Part shown: positions 26,855 to 35,576 of the stretch, piece by piece
Layout: the number at the start of each line of letters is the position of its first letter
How positions within the stretch are numbered: position 1 is the stretch's first letter
Assembly (NCBI GenBank): GCA_019420585.1
Contig: JAHZGX010000026.1
Span: 1-64,000 of the forward strand
Direction of reading: 5' to 3'
Source: Prevotellaceae bacterium
Lineage (GTDB): Bacteria; Bacteroidota; Bacteroidia; Bacteroidales; Bacteroidaceae
DNA length: 64,000 nucleotides
The notes under the pieces: model-generated
What the model saw: only the letters and a program-made list of their open reading frames with translations
Told to the model about the DNA's origin: nothing
Database searches by the model: none
Program-made: the position numbers and the translations under genes

Positions 26855-27293
26855 TTTAACCCAAATCGGCCATTAGAGTTCTGATGCTTTTCTGTGCTGT
26901 CTTTTTCAGTTTACCACCAACTTCCCGAAGGCGTAGCGGGCAGGATTCTTTTTTTCTTTACATATTCGTGTTTTCGCCCAACCACCCGATTTTATGTTTC
27001 TCACCAGGAAAAAAATTTTCCTCACTTGATTTATTTTTTTTCCTGGGCAGGCGTATTTTCGCACCACGTCTCCAAAATCTTGACAATATCAAGATGCCAG
27101 AGTACGACGTTGCGGCAATCCGATTTGGACTAAGCCTCAATTTTGAGGTCTACATTCCCGAAGGCATAGCGGGCTACGGCGAGAGGAGGTGGGCAGTAAA
27201 CCGGGGGAAAGAGAGTGCGGGAAACACAGGACAGAGTTCCACAGGACAAGCAAGGGAGATAGTTCTCGGTCTAATGGCCGATTGGGGTTCAAA
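26855..27293. repeat. Gene-free segment bounded by a 23/24-bp inverted repeat, containing dispersed repeat copy Z
   Basis: TTTAACCCAAATCGGCCATTAGA-type sequence at 26855-26877 is repeated inverted at 27270-27293 (22 of 24 positions, one gap). TGTGC occurs just outside each end (26849-26853 and 27294-27298). Inside, a CCCGAAGGCRTAGCGGGC motif occurs twice in direct orientation (near 26924 and 27152). Positions 26998-27084 read on the minus strand align with the cores of copies X and Y. An ORF that happens to cross it (26884-27315) has no recognisable protein features. The rest of 26446-27334 shows nothing supported. Confidence 0.65.
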
Positions 27294-27334
27294 TGTGCTT
27301 TTGGGGGCTGGATAGTGCCATTGTGCGTGTAGAG

Positions 27335-27383
27335 GAAAAAAGAGCGGCAGGCTGCCTGTCGTGTTAGGCTCCTTACCGCTCTT
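27335..27383 (-). terminator. Terminator of rho
   Basis: On the minus strand AAGAGCGG (27383-27376) pairs with CCGCTCTT (27347-27340) and is followed by TTTTTTCC. It begins 34 bases after the rho stop codon. Confidence 0.8.
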
Positions 27384-27416
27384 CGCTTGCCAAGTCATCC
27401 GCTAACGGACGTTCCT

Positions 27417-29390
27417 TTATGAGTTCATGCTGAGGAGGAACTCTTCATTGTTGATGGTGTTCTCCAGTTTGGACTTCACTTCGTTCATGGCCTCTATTGG
27501 GTTCATGTCGCTCAGGAACTTGCGTAGAATCCACATGCGGTCGAGGGTCATCTTGTCCTGCAGCAGGTCATCGCGTCGGGTGCTGCTAGCCACAATGTTC
27601 ACGGCAGGGAATATACGCTTGTTGCTCAGCATGCGGTCAAGTTGCAGTTCCATGTTTCCCGTACCCTTGAATTCTTCAAAGATCACGTCGTCCATCTTGC
27701 TTCCTGTGTCAATCAGTGCGGTGGCAATGATGGTGAGGCTTCCTCCGTTCTCTATGTTGCGTGCTGCTCCGAAGAATCGCTTGGGCTTGTGCAGTGCATT
27801 GGCATCCACACCTCCGCTCAGTACTTTGCCGCTTGCGGGCGATACCGTATTGTAGGCTCGTGCCAGGCGAGTGATTGAATCCAGGAAAATGACCACATCA
27901 TGTCCACATTCCACCATGCGCTTGGCTTTCTCCAACACGATACCTGCAATCTTGACGTGCCGCTCAGCCGGTTCATCGAACGTGCTGGCTATTACCTCGG
28001 CCTTCACCGTGCGTGCCATGTCTGTCACTTCCTCGGGGCGTTCATCGATAAGGAGCATCATGAGGTAGGCTTCGGGATGGTTGGCAGTGATGGCATTTGC
28101 GATATCCTTCATCAGCATGGTCTTACCCGTCTTGGGCTGTGCCACGATGAGCGCACGCTGTCCCTTGCCTATGGGAGCAAACAGGTCAACTACTCGCGCA
28201 GCCATGGAGTCGTTGCGTCCGGTGCATAACTTGAACTTCTCATCGGGGAAAAGGGGAGTAAGGTTCTCAAAGGGACTACGGTCACGTGCTATTTCAGGAT
28301 CACAGCCATTCACACTGGTAACCTCTATGAGCGGGAAGAATTTTTCGTTGTCACGCGGCGGACGCACAGGGCCTTCCACCACATCACCGGTTTTCAGGCC
28401 ATAATGGCGTATGGTCTGCGCATTCACGTAGATGTCATCAGGGCTGCTTAGGTAGTTGTAGTCACTGCTGCGCAAGAATCCGTAGCCTTCGTTCATGACT
28501 TCCAATACTCCTTCGCCGCGTATGTTCTGCCCAAAGTCGTAGTGTTCTTCATAGTTGAGTGATGCTTCTAATCCGTAGTTGTCGGTCTCGGATGCTTCCA
28601 TTTCCGGGGTTCTGTAGGCATTTCTTGCCCTTTCGGTAATGGCGGGTATGTGACTCCCTTGATACATGGGATCATAGATAGGACTTTCATTGCCAGTGGC
28701 GGGGATGTCCTGTACGATAAGAAAATCATCGCTGACTCGTATGAAATTCTTCTCCTCGCTGTTTGTAGTATCTTCGTCGGCAGGCTCTGTCACCTTGTTG
28801 TCAGTGGCTTCTGCGGACATATTGCTTACGTTGGCGTTTTTAGTGCCTTCTTCTGTATTGGTGTCAGATGCGCCTGGAATGTTCTCTGCTTGTTGAACCT
28901 CTCTGCTTGTTGTGGTGTCCGGTATTTCTTCGGGCCTTATCTTGCGTGGCCTTCCTCTCTTTTTGGTGCCGGGTTCAGTGCCCGTGTTGGCTGTTTGTGC
29001 TGTTGCTGTGGTACTGTCTTGCGTACCTTCTGCTTTGTTCTCCTCGGTTTGCTTGTTGGCGTTTTCCCCTGCAGTGATATTGGCTGCTTCTTCTGCAACT
29101 TGGGCTGTGCTGTTGTCTTTTACACTCTCACTTTTGGGTTTGCGTCCGCGCTTTTTGGGAGTCTTCTCTACCGTGGCAGCCTCGGATGAAGCCTTTTCAC
29201 TGGTTGTGCCTGCTGCACGTTTGGTCTTGGTGCTGGCGTTTGTCTGCTGGTTAGAACCGGCCACTGCCTCTGCGTCAATAATATTGTATATGAGTGTGGT
29301 GGCATTGTCCGATAATTCTGCATTCACGCTTTGTGCCAGTGCAGACAACTCTTCGAGTGACATTTTCTCAAGTTCACTTTTTGTGTGCAT
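27417..29390 (-). CDS. rho: Transcription termination factor Rho with long disordered N-terminal insert
   Basis: A 657-residue hexameric RNA helicase. Residues 1-45 form the Rho N-terminal helical domain. Residues about 46-215 are a low-complexity, probably disordered insert rich in Thr/Ala/Glu/Lys, with two AT-hook-like motifs (RGRKP near 81, RGRPRK near 145). The OB-fold RNA-binding domain spans about 290-355 (GYGFLRSSDYNYL). The ATPase core has Walker A AQPKTGKT (417-424), the catalytic Glu in LLIDERPEE, Walker B VVIFLDSITRLARAYN and the Q-loop GKVLSGGVDANAL. Such inserts occur in other Bacteroidetes Rho proteins; in B. thetaiotaomicron the disordered region has been linked to condensate formation. 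Confidence 0.97.
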   Translation of the reverse strand: MHTKSELEKMSLEELSALAQSVNAELSDNATTLIYNIIDAEAVAGSNQQTNASTKTKRAAGTTSEKASSEAATVEKTPKKRGRKPKSESVKDNSTAQVAEEAANITAGENANKQTEENKAEGTQDSTTATAQTANTGTEPGTKKRGRPRKIRPEEIPDTTTSREVQQAENIPGASDTNTEEGTKNANVSNMSAEATDNKVTEPADEDTTNSEEKNFIRVSDDFLIVQDIPATGNESPIYDPMYQGSHIPAITERARNAYRTPEMEASETDNYGLEASLNYEEHYDFGQNIRGEGVLEVMNEGYGFLRSSDYNYLSSPDDIYVNAQTIRHYGLKTGDVVEGPVRPPRDNEKFFPLIEVTSVNGCDPEIARDRSPFENLTPLFPDEKFKLCTGRNDSMAARVVDLFAPIGKGQRALIVAQPKTGKTMLMKDIANAITANHPEAYLMMLLIDERPEEVTDMARTVKAEVIASTFDEPAERHVKIAGIVLEKAKRMVECGHDVVIFLDSITRLARAYNTVSPASGKVLSGGVDANALHKPKRFFGAARNIENGGSLTIIATALIDTGSKMDDVIFEEFKGTGNMELQLDRMLSNKRIFPAVNIVASSTRRDDLLQDKMTLDRMWILRKFLSDMNPIEAMNEVKSKLENTINNEEFLLSMNS

Positions 29391-29488
29391 AATGTGAATT
29401 ATATGCTTTTTGTGTTTGGTTTGTTTGTATTCTAAAGGGAATTGGGTGGAGAGCGAAGAATGTTGCTTTCCTTGTTCAAATCGGAATG

Positions 29489-29520
29489 CAAAATTAGTTC
29501 TTCTCTCTTAAACGTGCAAA
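29489..29520 (-). promoter_or_regulatory. Promoter of rho
   Basis: On the minus strand TTTG (29520-29517) and TAATTTTG (29496-29489) are separated by 20 bp. The leader to the ATG at 29390 would be about 95 bases. Confidence 0.7.
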
Positions 29521-29560
29521 CAAAAGTCTTGTTTTTTGCTTTTCACATGCCATTTTTCAG

Positions 29561-29568
29561 TACTTTTG
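29561..29568 (+). promoter_or_regulatory. -7 box of the ABC-F gene
   Basis: TACTTTTG matches TAnnTTTG. A short ORF starts five bases past the box (29573) and ends at 29635, seven bases before the ABC-F ATG. Confidence 0.6.
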
Positions 29569-29572
29569 TGCC

Positions 29573-29635
29573 ATGTTGAATATGTACAATAATTGTAGTG
29601 GTCGTCTGGCGTGCTGCTGGATTGGCCTTTTTTGA
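29573..29635 (+). CDS. Possible 20-residue leader peptide upstream of the ABC-F gene
   Basis: ATG at 29573 opens a 20-codon frame ending TGA at 29633-29635, seven bases before the ATG of the ABC-F ATPase. It starts almost at the expected transcription start, so ribosomes would meet it first. The peptide contains three Cys and two Trp codons near its end. ABC-F genes that protect ribosomes are sometimes controlled by translated leaders; whether this one is translated is not shown by the sequence. Confidence 0.3.
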   Translation: MLNMYNNCSGRLACCWIGLF

Positions 29636-29642
29636 TGTTCTC

Positions 29643-31538
29643 ATGAGTACAGTATCATACTTGCAGGTGCAGAGCCTGACGCGCAGCGTGGGTGACAAGA
29701 CTCTCTTTGCTGACATTTCCTTCAGTGTGGCACAGGGGCAGAAGGCGGGACTCATAGCCCGCAATGGGACAGGAAAAAGTACCTTATTAAATATAATAGG
29801 CGGAAAGGACAGTGCTGATTCCGGGCAGGTGGTGTACCACAAAGGGCTGCGCATCGGCTACCTGGAACAGACCCCGCGTTATCCCATGGAACTGAGTGTG
29901 CTGGAAGCCTGTTTCTGGCACGGTAATGAAACTACCAACCTGATAAGGGAGTATGAGACGTGCATGAGCACTCCCGGCACCCCCGGGCTGCAGGATATCC
30001 TTGACCGCATGGATCACCAAAATGCCTGGGACTATGAAAACAGGAGCAAGACAATTCTCAGCAAACTCTCCATTACGGACTTCCACAAACCGCTCAATCA
30101 ACTTTCCGGTGGACAGATGAAGCGTGTGGCATTGGCCAATGCGCTTATTTTGGAACCAGACTTCCTAATATTGGATGAACCGACCAATCATTTGGACGTG
30201 CAGATGATAGAGTGGCTTGAAGGTTACTTGAAGCGATCTGGCATCACATTACTGATGGTCACGCACGACAGGTACTTTCTGGACAACGTATGTTCCGTAA
30301 TCCTGGAACTGGATGATGAGACCATATACACTTATCATGGCAATTATGCTTACTATCTGGAGAAGCGGCAGGAGCGGCAGGAAAACATACGCAGCGAGGT
30401 GGCACGCGCCAACAATCTCTATCGAACCGAACTGGAGTGGAGGCGGCGCATGCCTCAGGCACGTGGACATAAGGCGCGCTACCGCGAGGAGGCCTTTTAC
30501 GACCTAGAACGGAAAGCCAAACTGCGCCAGGAGGAGCGGCAGGTAAGGTTGGAGACGAAGTCAACCTACATAGGTAGTAGGATATTTGAGGCAGAGTATG
30601 TGAGCAAGAAGTACGAGCGTGTTATACTCAAGGATTTCTATTACTGCTTTTCGCGCTATGAGAAGATGGGCATTGTGGGTGGCAATGGAACCGGCAAGAC
30701 TACTTTCGTAAAGATGCTGCTAGGACTGGTGAAGCCCGATTCCGGACGGTTCGTGGTGGGTGAGACGGTTCGCTTCGGCTATTATAGTCAGGATGGCATG
30801 CACTTTGATCCGCAGATGAAGGTGATAGATGCCGTGCGCAGGGTGGCTGAATACGTTGATCTGGGAGGAGGCCATCATCTTTCGGCCATGCAGTTCCTGC
30901 AGCATTTTATGTTCACTCCGTTGCAGCAGCAGAATTACATAGCCAAGTTGTCCGGAGGGGAACAACGTAGGTTGCATCTCTGTACGGTGCTCATGCAGAA
31001 TCCCAATTTTTTGGTACTTGACGAGCCTACCAACGATTTGGACATCAATACCTTGCAAATTCTAGAGCAATACCTGCAGGACTTCCATGGCTGTGTCATT
31101 GTGGTCAGTCATGACCGCTATTTCATGGACAAGGTGGTGGATCATCTGCTTGTGTTCCGTGGCGATGGCGTGGTGGAGGATTTCCCCGGCAATTATACAC
31201 AGTTCCGCCAGTGGGAGGATGGGCGTGAGTCGTGTCAGGAAAAGGCATTACGGGGTGATACCATGGCGGCAGCCTCTCCTGAATCTGTGGAAAGCAAGAA
31301 ATCTCCACGCACGAATCAGAAGCGTAGGATGACTTTCAAGGAGAAGCGAGAGTTTGCTGCTCTGGAGCAGGAGATTGCTTCTTTGGAGCAGGAGAAGGCC
31401 GACATAGAGACCCGCCTTTCCTCAGGAACCATCAGTGTACAGGAAATAACAGACTTGAGCAAGCGGTTGCCCGTGCTCATTGAGGAGTTGGATGAGAAGT
31501 CCATGCGCTGGCTGGAACTGAGCGAAATTGAGCAATAA
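29643..31538 (+). CDS. ABC-F family ATPase, Uup-like
   Basis: A 631-residue soluble protein with two ATP-binding cassettes and no membrane domain. NBD1 has Walker A ARNGTGKST, signature LSGGQMKR and Walker B FLILDEPTNHLD; NBD2 has GGNGTGKTT, LSGGEQRRL and FLVLDEPTNDLD. The linker between them (about residues 235-310) is charged and helical, as in ribosome-binding ABC-F proteins. A C-terminal coiled coil (about 565-625, KEKREFAALEQEIASLEQEK) is typical of Uup. The in-frame GTG at 29598 is less likely than the ATG at 29643, which matches where the family begins. It probably acts on the ribosome during translation. Confidence 0.92.
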   Translation: MSTVSYLQVQSLTRSVGDKTLFADISFSVAQGQKAGLIARNGTGKSTLLNIIGGKDSADSGQVVYHKGLRIGYLEQTPRYPMELSVLEACFWHGNETTNLIREYETCMSTPGTPGLQDILDRMDHQNAWDYENRSKTILSKLSITDFHKPLNQLSGGQMKRVALANALILEPDFLILDEPTNHLDVQMIEWLEGYLKRSGITLLMVTHDRYFLDNVCSVILELDDETIYTYHGNYAYYLEKRQERQENIRSEVARANNLYRTELEWRRRMPQARGHKARYREEAFYDLERKAKLRQEERQVRLETKSTYIGSRIFEAEYVSKKYERVILKDFYYCFSRYEKMGIVGGNGTGKTTFVKMLLGLVKPDSGRFVVGETVRFGYYSQDGMHFDPQMKVIDAVRRVAEYVDLGGGHHLSAMQFLQHFMFTPLQQQNYIAKLSGGEQRRLHLCTVLMQNPNFLVLDEPTNDLDINTLQILEQYLQDFHGCVIVVSHDRYFMDKVVDHLLVFRGDGVVEDFPGNYTQFRQWEDGRESCQEKALRGDTMAAASPESVESKKSPRTNQKRRMTFKEKREFAALEQEIASLEQEKADIETRLSSGTISVQEITDLSKRLPVLIEELDEKSMRWLELSEIEQ

Positions 31539-31590
31539 ACGGCATGCCGGTGAGGCATACATATTCTCTCGGTGTTTGCTGTAACGGATA

Positions 31591-31640
31591 ATTAAGCGAG
31601 AAGGCCGCGTTCGTCAAGACGCGGCCTTCTCGCTTAATAT
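31591..31640. terminator. Bidirectional terminator, 20-bp perfect stem
   Basis: Arms 31591-31610 and 31619-31638 are perfectly complementary over 20 bp around an 8-nt loop. It lies between the convergent ABC-F gene and the isomerase-like gene, and AT-rich sequence follows on each side. Confidence 0.9.
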
Positions 31641-31687
31641 TATTATTATTGTATACGTGCGGGGATATGCAAACAGTCTCCTGTGGA

Positions 31688-32593
31688 TTACGCTTCTTCC
31701 CACTGCTTGCGCAGCAGGTCAATGGCAGCAGGCAGCACGGTGGTTCTGTCACCTTCGCAACCGCACTCAAATGAGATATGTCCCTGATAGCCCATTTCCT
31801 TCAATGCCCTCATTCCTTCGCGGTAATCGTCCTTTTCACCGTCTTCTCCCGGCATCAGTCTGCGGCCGCGGCTGGCAATGTGCACGTGCTGAAGGTACTT
31901 GGTGCCTGCAGCCATGAAAGCGGCGTAGTCAGAGGTCTCCTCCTGCATGTGCCAGAAGTCACCCATGCACTTCACGCCCTCGCTGTCGGCATCCCGGCAG
32001 ATTGCTGCTGCGTCCGACACCAGGCGCAGGTAGAAACACTCACGTCTGTTGAGGGGTTCCAGGATAACCTTCGTTCCACACTTCAAAGCAAACTCTCCCA
32101 GTTCGTGCAGTTGCTCGCACAGGTAGTTGCGAGTGTCCATCGTGTGGGGCTTGCAGGGCTGCTGGCTGTTAAATGCAGGCACCATGATTACACCGCATGA
32201 ACCTATTTGTCCGGCGGCTTCCACTATTTCGCGCATGGTGGTGTCAAACTGCTGCTTCTGCTCGTCTTCTGCCAGAATGAATCCGCTGAAGCCGGCACAG
32301 ATGGCGCTCATCTTGATATTCCTGCCTTCCAGAGCCTTGTTTATCTCGTCAACCCTTTCTTTCAGATTGCTTCCGCCCACCTCCAGGCCGTTCACGCCAT
32401 GGGCTTCCATGAAGTCAAGTTTTTCCTGTAGGGTATCGCCCAAAGCCACTCCTTCCTGCAAGCAAATGTTTAGGGCCGTGTCAGACTTCTTCTCTTTGGG
32501 CATTGAACAGCAGGATGACAGCAGTGGGGTGGAAGCCACTGATGCCGCTGCCATGCTGGAGAGCGAGCCAAGTATAAAGTTACGTCTTTTCAT
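31688..32593 (-). CDS. Exported TIM-barrel sugar isomerase/epimerase-like protein
   Basis: A 301-residue protein of the xylose-isomerase-like/AP-endonuclease-2 fold. It has a twin-arginine-like N-terminus (MKRRNFILGSLSSMAAA) and a lipobox-like LLSSCC. Probable metal ligands are visible in ILEPLNRRE, CMGDFWHM, LQHVHIAS and ISFECG. The substrate is unknown; relatives are annotated as hydroxypyruvate isomerase or sugar phosphate isomerase, but an exported enzyme probably acts on a free sugar. It is the last gene of a minus-strand operon, 28 bases after a Gfo/Idh/MocA oxidoreductase, suggesting paired oxidation and epimerisation. Confidence 0.85.
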   Translation of the reverse strand: MKRRNFILGSLSSMAAASVASTPLLSSCCSMPKEKKSDTALNICLQEGVALGDTLQEKLDFMEAHGVNGLEVGGSNLKERVDEINKALEGRNIKMSAICAGFSGFILAEDEQKQQFDTTMREIVEAAGQIGSCGVIMVPAFNSQQPCKPHTMDTRNYLCEQLHELGEFALKCGTKVILEPLNRRECFYLRLVSDAAAICRDADSEGVKCMGDFWHMQEETSDYAAFMAAGTKYLQHVHIASRGRRLMPGEDGEKDDYREGMRALKEMGYQGHISFECGCEGDRTTVLPAAIDLLRKQWEEA

Positions 32594-32621
32594 GCTTGGA
32601 TGATGTGTTTGTCGTGAAAGA

Positions 32622-33977
32622 TTACTGCCCTTGTCCAGGTTTCTTTACCGTATAGGATGCCAAGTCCAGCGGACCCAGTTCCAGTTTGGCGGGCATGAGA
32701 TCCATGGGCGACTGTGTCATCTCATCCCAGGTGGTTGTGCCACCCGTGTAGGCAGCCTCACGTGCCATGATGGCTGCCATGCATGATGCGGCGCACTCGC
32801 TTGCCTCCTCATGGGCAGTGCCTTTGCGGATGTGGTTCACCCAGTCAACGTGCTCCAGCACATAGGGATCATGCTGCTTGAATTCCTGGTTGGCAGCCTC
32901 GTCATCGTACTTCCAAAGCACGTTGCCCTGCAGGTCCTTTATTTCGTTTGTCTCGCTGTTCCATGAACCTTTTGTGCCCTGTATGAATTCGCTTACCTTG
33001 TTGCTGCACCCGTCTATCTGGCGGCACATGCTGTGAAGGTGTATGCCGTTCTCCATCACAAAGTCAGTGCTGAACATGTCATACTGGTCTCCGGTCACCC
33101 TGCGCTGGCGTGCACCGAAAGAGGTGGCAGTCACGGGTTTCAGTCCACTCATCCAAAGGAACACGTCAATGTTGTGCACGTGCTGCTCTACGATGTGGTC
33201 ACCGCTCAGCCATGTCCAGTTTACCCAGTCGCGTATGTTCCATTCCATGTCGCTCCATTCGGGCTGGCGCTCCCTGTACCACAGCATGCCCTGGTTCCAG
33301 TACACGTTTCCTCCGGTAATCTCGCCTATGATGCCGGACTGTATTTGCTTGTTGGCTTCCACATAGCAGCGCTGGTGATGACGCTGTGTGCCGGTAACCA
33401 CACTCAATCCCTTTGCCTGTGCTTGCTTGGCTGCAGCCATGATAGTGCGGTATCCCTTCGGGTCTACGGCTATGGGCTTCTCCAGGAATGCGTGTATGCC
33501 TTTCTCTGTGGCGTACTGGAAATGTGTGGGACGGAATGCGGGGGGGGTGGCAATGATGACCATGTCCACTCCGGAGTCAATCACTTTCTGATAGGCATCG
33601 AATCCCGTGAAGCACATTTCGGCAGGCACTTCCTGCTGCCGGTCATTCTGTAAATGCGCGCGCAAATCCTGCAGGCGGTCGTCAAACACATCACCCAGAG
33701 CCGTCACCGTGATGCCGTTGGCAGCGTCAAGCAGGTTCATCACTGCGCCTGAACCGCGTCCGCCACAGCCGATGACGCCTACCTTGAGTTCCTTGCCATC
33801 GATTGCCTTGTCAGGCAATTCGGGTACATAATACTCTCCCTCCTTTTTCAGAGGAGTCTGTGCGTTAGATGTTCCCTTGCTGCATCCTGCCAGGATGGCT
33901 GGTGCCACCATTCCCGCTGCACCGATGATGGCGGTGCTTGTCAGGAATTTCCTTCTGCTTAAATCTTTCTCTTTCAT
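32622..33977 (-). CDS. Tat-exported Gfo/Idh/MocA family oxidoreductase
   Basis: A 451-residue NAD(P)-dependent sugar or cyclitol oxidoreductase. The N-terminus has a strong Tat motif (SRRKFLT) followed by a lipobox (ILAGCSKG), so it is probably folded with cofactor in the cytoplasm, then exported and lipid-anchored. The Rossmann motif is VGVIGCGGRGSGAVMNLL; EKPIAVD carries the conserved catalytic lysine, and HVHNIDVFLWM lies in the substrate domain. It sits between the cytochrome-SUMF1 fusion and the TIM-barrel protein. The neighbouring multiheme cytochrome could take its electrons; this is inference from gene order. Confidence 0.9.
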   Translation of the reverse strand: MKEKDLSRRKFLTSTAIIGAAGMVAPAILAGCSKGTSNAQTPLKKEGEYYVPELPDKAIDGKELKVGVIGCGGRGSGAVMNLLDAANGITVTALGDVFDDRLQDLRAHLQNDRQQEVPAEMCFTGFDAYQKVIDSGVDMVIIATPPAFRPTHFQYATEKGIHAFLEKPIAVDPKGYRTIMAAAKQAQAKGLSVVTGTQRHHQRCYVEANKQIQSGIIGEITGGNVYWNQGMLWYRERQPEWSDMEWNIRDWVNWTWLSGDHIVEQHVHNIDVFLWMSGLKPVTATSFGARQRRVTGDQYDMFSTDFVMENGIHLHSMCRQIDGCSNKVSEFIQGTKGSWNSETNEIKDLQGNVLWKYDDEAANQEFKQHDPYVLEHVDWVNHIRKGTAHEEASECAASCMAAIMAREAAYTGGTTTWDEMTQSPMDLMPAKLELGPLDLASYTVKKPGQGQ

Positions 33978-34025
33978 TGTCGGATTTTGTTTGAAAGGTA
34001 AGTTTATTCTGTTCGTTTTTTATCA

Positions 34026-35576
34026 TTATTGTGCTTTTACTCCATCGGGTACCTCACACACTACACGGAATCCAATGCCCTTCATGTCAGAGAACCACCA
34101 TATGCTCTTGGGATTCTGAGGGTCTGTCTTTAACCATGCCGTGTAGTCGGTGTGTGCACGTGATGCGCAGCGCACATCAGCGGCATCGTCGGCATAGCAG
34201 CCTCCGCGCACCACATATTCAGTGCCCGATGCAGGGCCTTTGGGATCCGTAGCCCCATCCTGCATCTTGCTGTAGGCATCCTCGGCATACCAGTCAGAAC
34301 AATACTCGAGCACGTTGCCCAGCATGTTCTTCAGGCCAAAGGGGTTGGCTTTCACTCTTGATGGTTCCTGCGTGCGGCTCTTGCTGTTGTTGGCATAGAT
34401 GACATAGCCGTTGATTGCAGTTGTGTCTGCGCTGAAGAACCGGCGCCAAAATCCCGTGTTGGAGAAACTTGCGGGCTTTCCTTCAAAGAAGTAAGGAGAT
34501 TCCGTGCCTCCGCGTGCCGCGTATTCCCATTCCGCTTCGGTGGGCAGGCGGTACTTCTTGCCGGTCTTGAGTGAGAGCCATTGGCAGAAGGTCTCGGCTG
34601 CATAGTGTGTCATTGTGATGGCGGGACGGCTGCCCATGCCCCATCCCTGGTCGGGCATGCCGAAGGGAGGTGTCGGGCCTGACACAGCATCCACATCGGG
34701 ACGGTTGTTGTTGGCGTATATCTTGGACGGGGGGGTGCGTCCCTCAGACATGGTCTGTGCGTAGAATGCCCAGTATTGATCCCAAGTCACTTCTGTCTCG
34801 GCCATGTAGAACGGTGATACAGTGACCTTGCGCTGTGGCTGCTCATCGGCATGGCTGAATTTCTCACCCTGCTTGCTGCCCATGAGGAACGTTCCTCCGG
34901 GTATGGCTTTCATGCTTATGGTGACCGAGGTGGTGGGCACCTGTTCGGTAAAGTTCTCGAATTTTGTCACGGCAGTTGCCTCCGTGTAGGTTGCGGCGGA
35001 CGTGTCCACCGGTGCCTTGTCCATCTTGGCATGCTTGTAGCCGGGCATGCTGTGGCCTGCGTCCAAGTGGCAACTGATGCACTGCAGACCCAGTTTCTCT
35101 TCGTTGTCCTCATAATAAAGGTGTGCAGATACTCCGTCATCGGACAGTCCCTGGGGAAACAGGTTGACATGGCAACGCTTGCAGGACTCATTGAACACGA
35201 TGGTCTGTGCATATTCCAGTTCCCTCTTGCTTTGGAAATCAATGTCTTCCTTGTCCTTAGTCAGAGCCGTCCACACATCGTGCATGCCCATCCTGGCTTT
35301 GGTCGAGAAGTGCTCCCAAGTGCCTTTGGGCGGTAGGTGGCATTCAGCACATCCTGTCTTTACGCCGCTGCGATTGTTATAATGTGCGGCCTGTTTCCAA
35401 CTGTCTGTGGCTTCGGGGTGGAAATGGCATGCCATGCAGGCCTCGTCTGTTGAACTCCATTCGTAGTAGTGGTTGCCCACCAAGGCTATGGCGACTCCTG
35501 CCAGAAGTGCGCCTGTCAGAGGCAGCCATTTGTTGCAGTGCCTCTTCTTGTCTTTTCGTGATGTGTAGCCAGTCAT
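34026..35576 (-). CDS. NapC/NrfH-like tetraheme cytochrome c fused to a SUMF1-like domain
   Basis: A 516-residue fusion. After a membrane anchor (about residues 18-36, LPLTGALLAGVAIALVGNHY) come four CxxCH heme c motifs: CMACH, CAECH, CKRCH and CISCH (about 47-170), in the arrangement of NapC/NirT/NrfH quinol dehydrogenases. From about residue 220 (AIPGGTFLMGSKQGE) to the end is a formylglycine-generating-enzyme/SUMF1-like domain (LPTEAEWEYAARGG, NMLGNVLEYCSDWY, RVVCEVPDG). It would take electrons from the quinol pool, or deliver them to it, in the periplasm. Its start overlaps the upstream gene by 4 bases, and the Gfo/Idh/MocA gene follows after 48 bases. Confidence 0.88.
   Translation of the reverse strand: MTGYTSRKDKKRHCNKWLPLTGALLAGVAIALVGNHYYEWSSTDEACMACHFHPEATDSWKQAAHYNNRSGVKTGCAECHLPPKGTWEHFSTKARMGMHDVWTALTKDKEDIDFQSKRELEYAQTIVFNESCKRCHVNLFPQGLSDDGVSAHLYYEDNEEKLGLQCISCHLDAGHSMPGYKHAKMDKAPVDTSAATYTEATAVTKFENFTEQVPTTSVTISMKAIPGGTFLMGSKQGEKFSHADEQPQRKVTVSPFYMAETEVTWDQYWAFYAQTMSEGRTPPSKIYANNNRPDVDAVSGPTPPFGMPDQGWGMGSRPAITMTHYAAETFCQWLSLKTGKKYRLPTEAEWEYAARGGTESPYFFEGKPASFSNTGFWRRFFSADTTAINGYVIYANNSKSRTQEPSRVKANPFGLKNMLGNVLEYCSDWYAEDAYSKMQDGATDPKGPASGTEYVVRGGCYADDAADVRCASRAHTDYTAWLKTDPQNPKSIWWFSDMKGIGFRVVCEVPDGVKAQ

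Noticed and set aside
26884..27315. 143-codon frame in the RND-rho intergenic region
   Set aside because: It runs through repeat copy Z and both inverted motifs, lacks a start-site context and shows no protein-like pattern.
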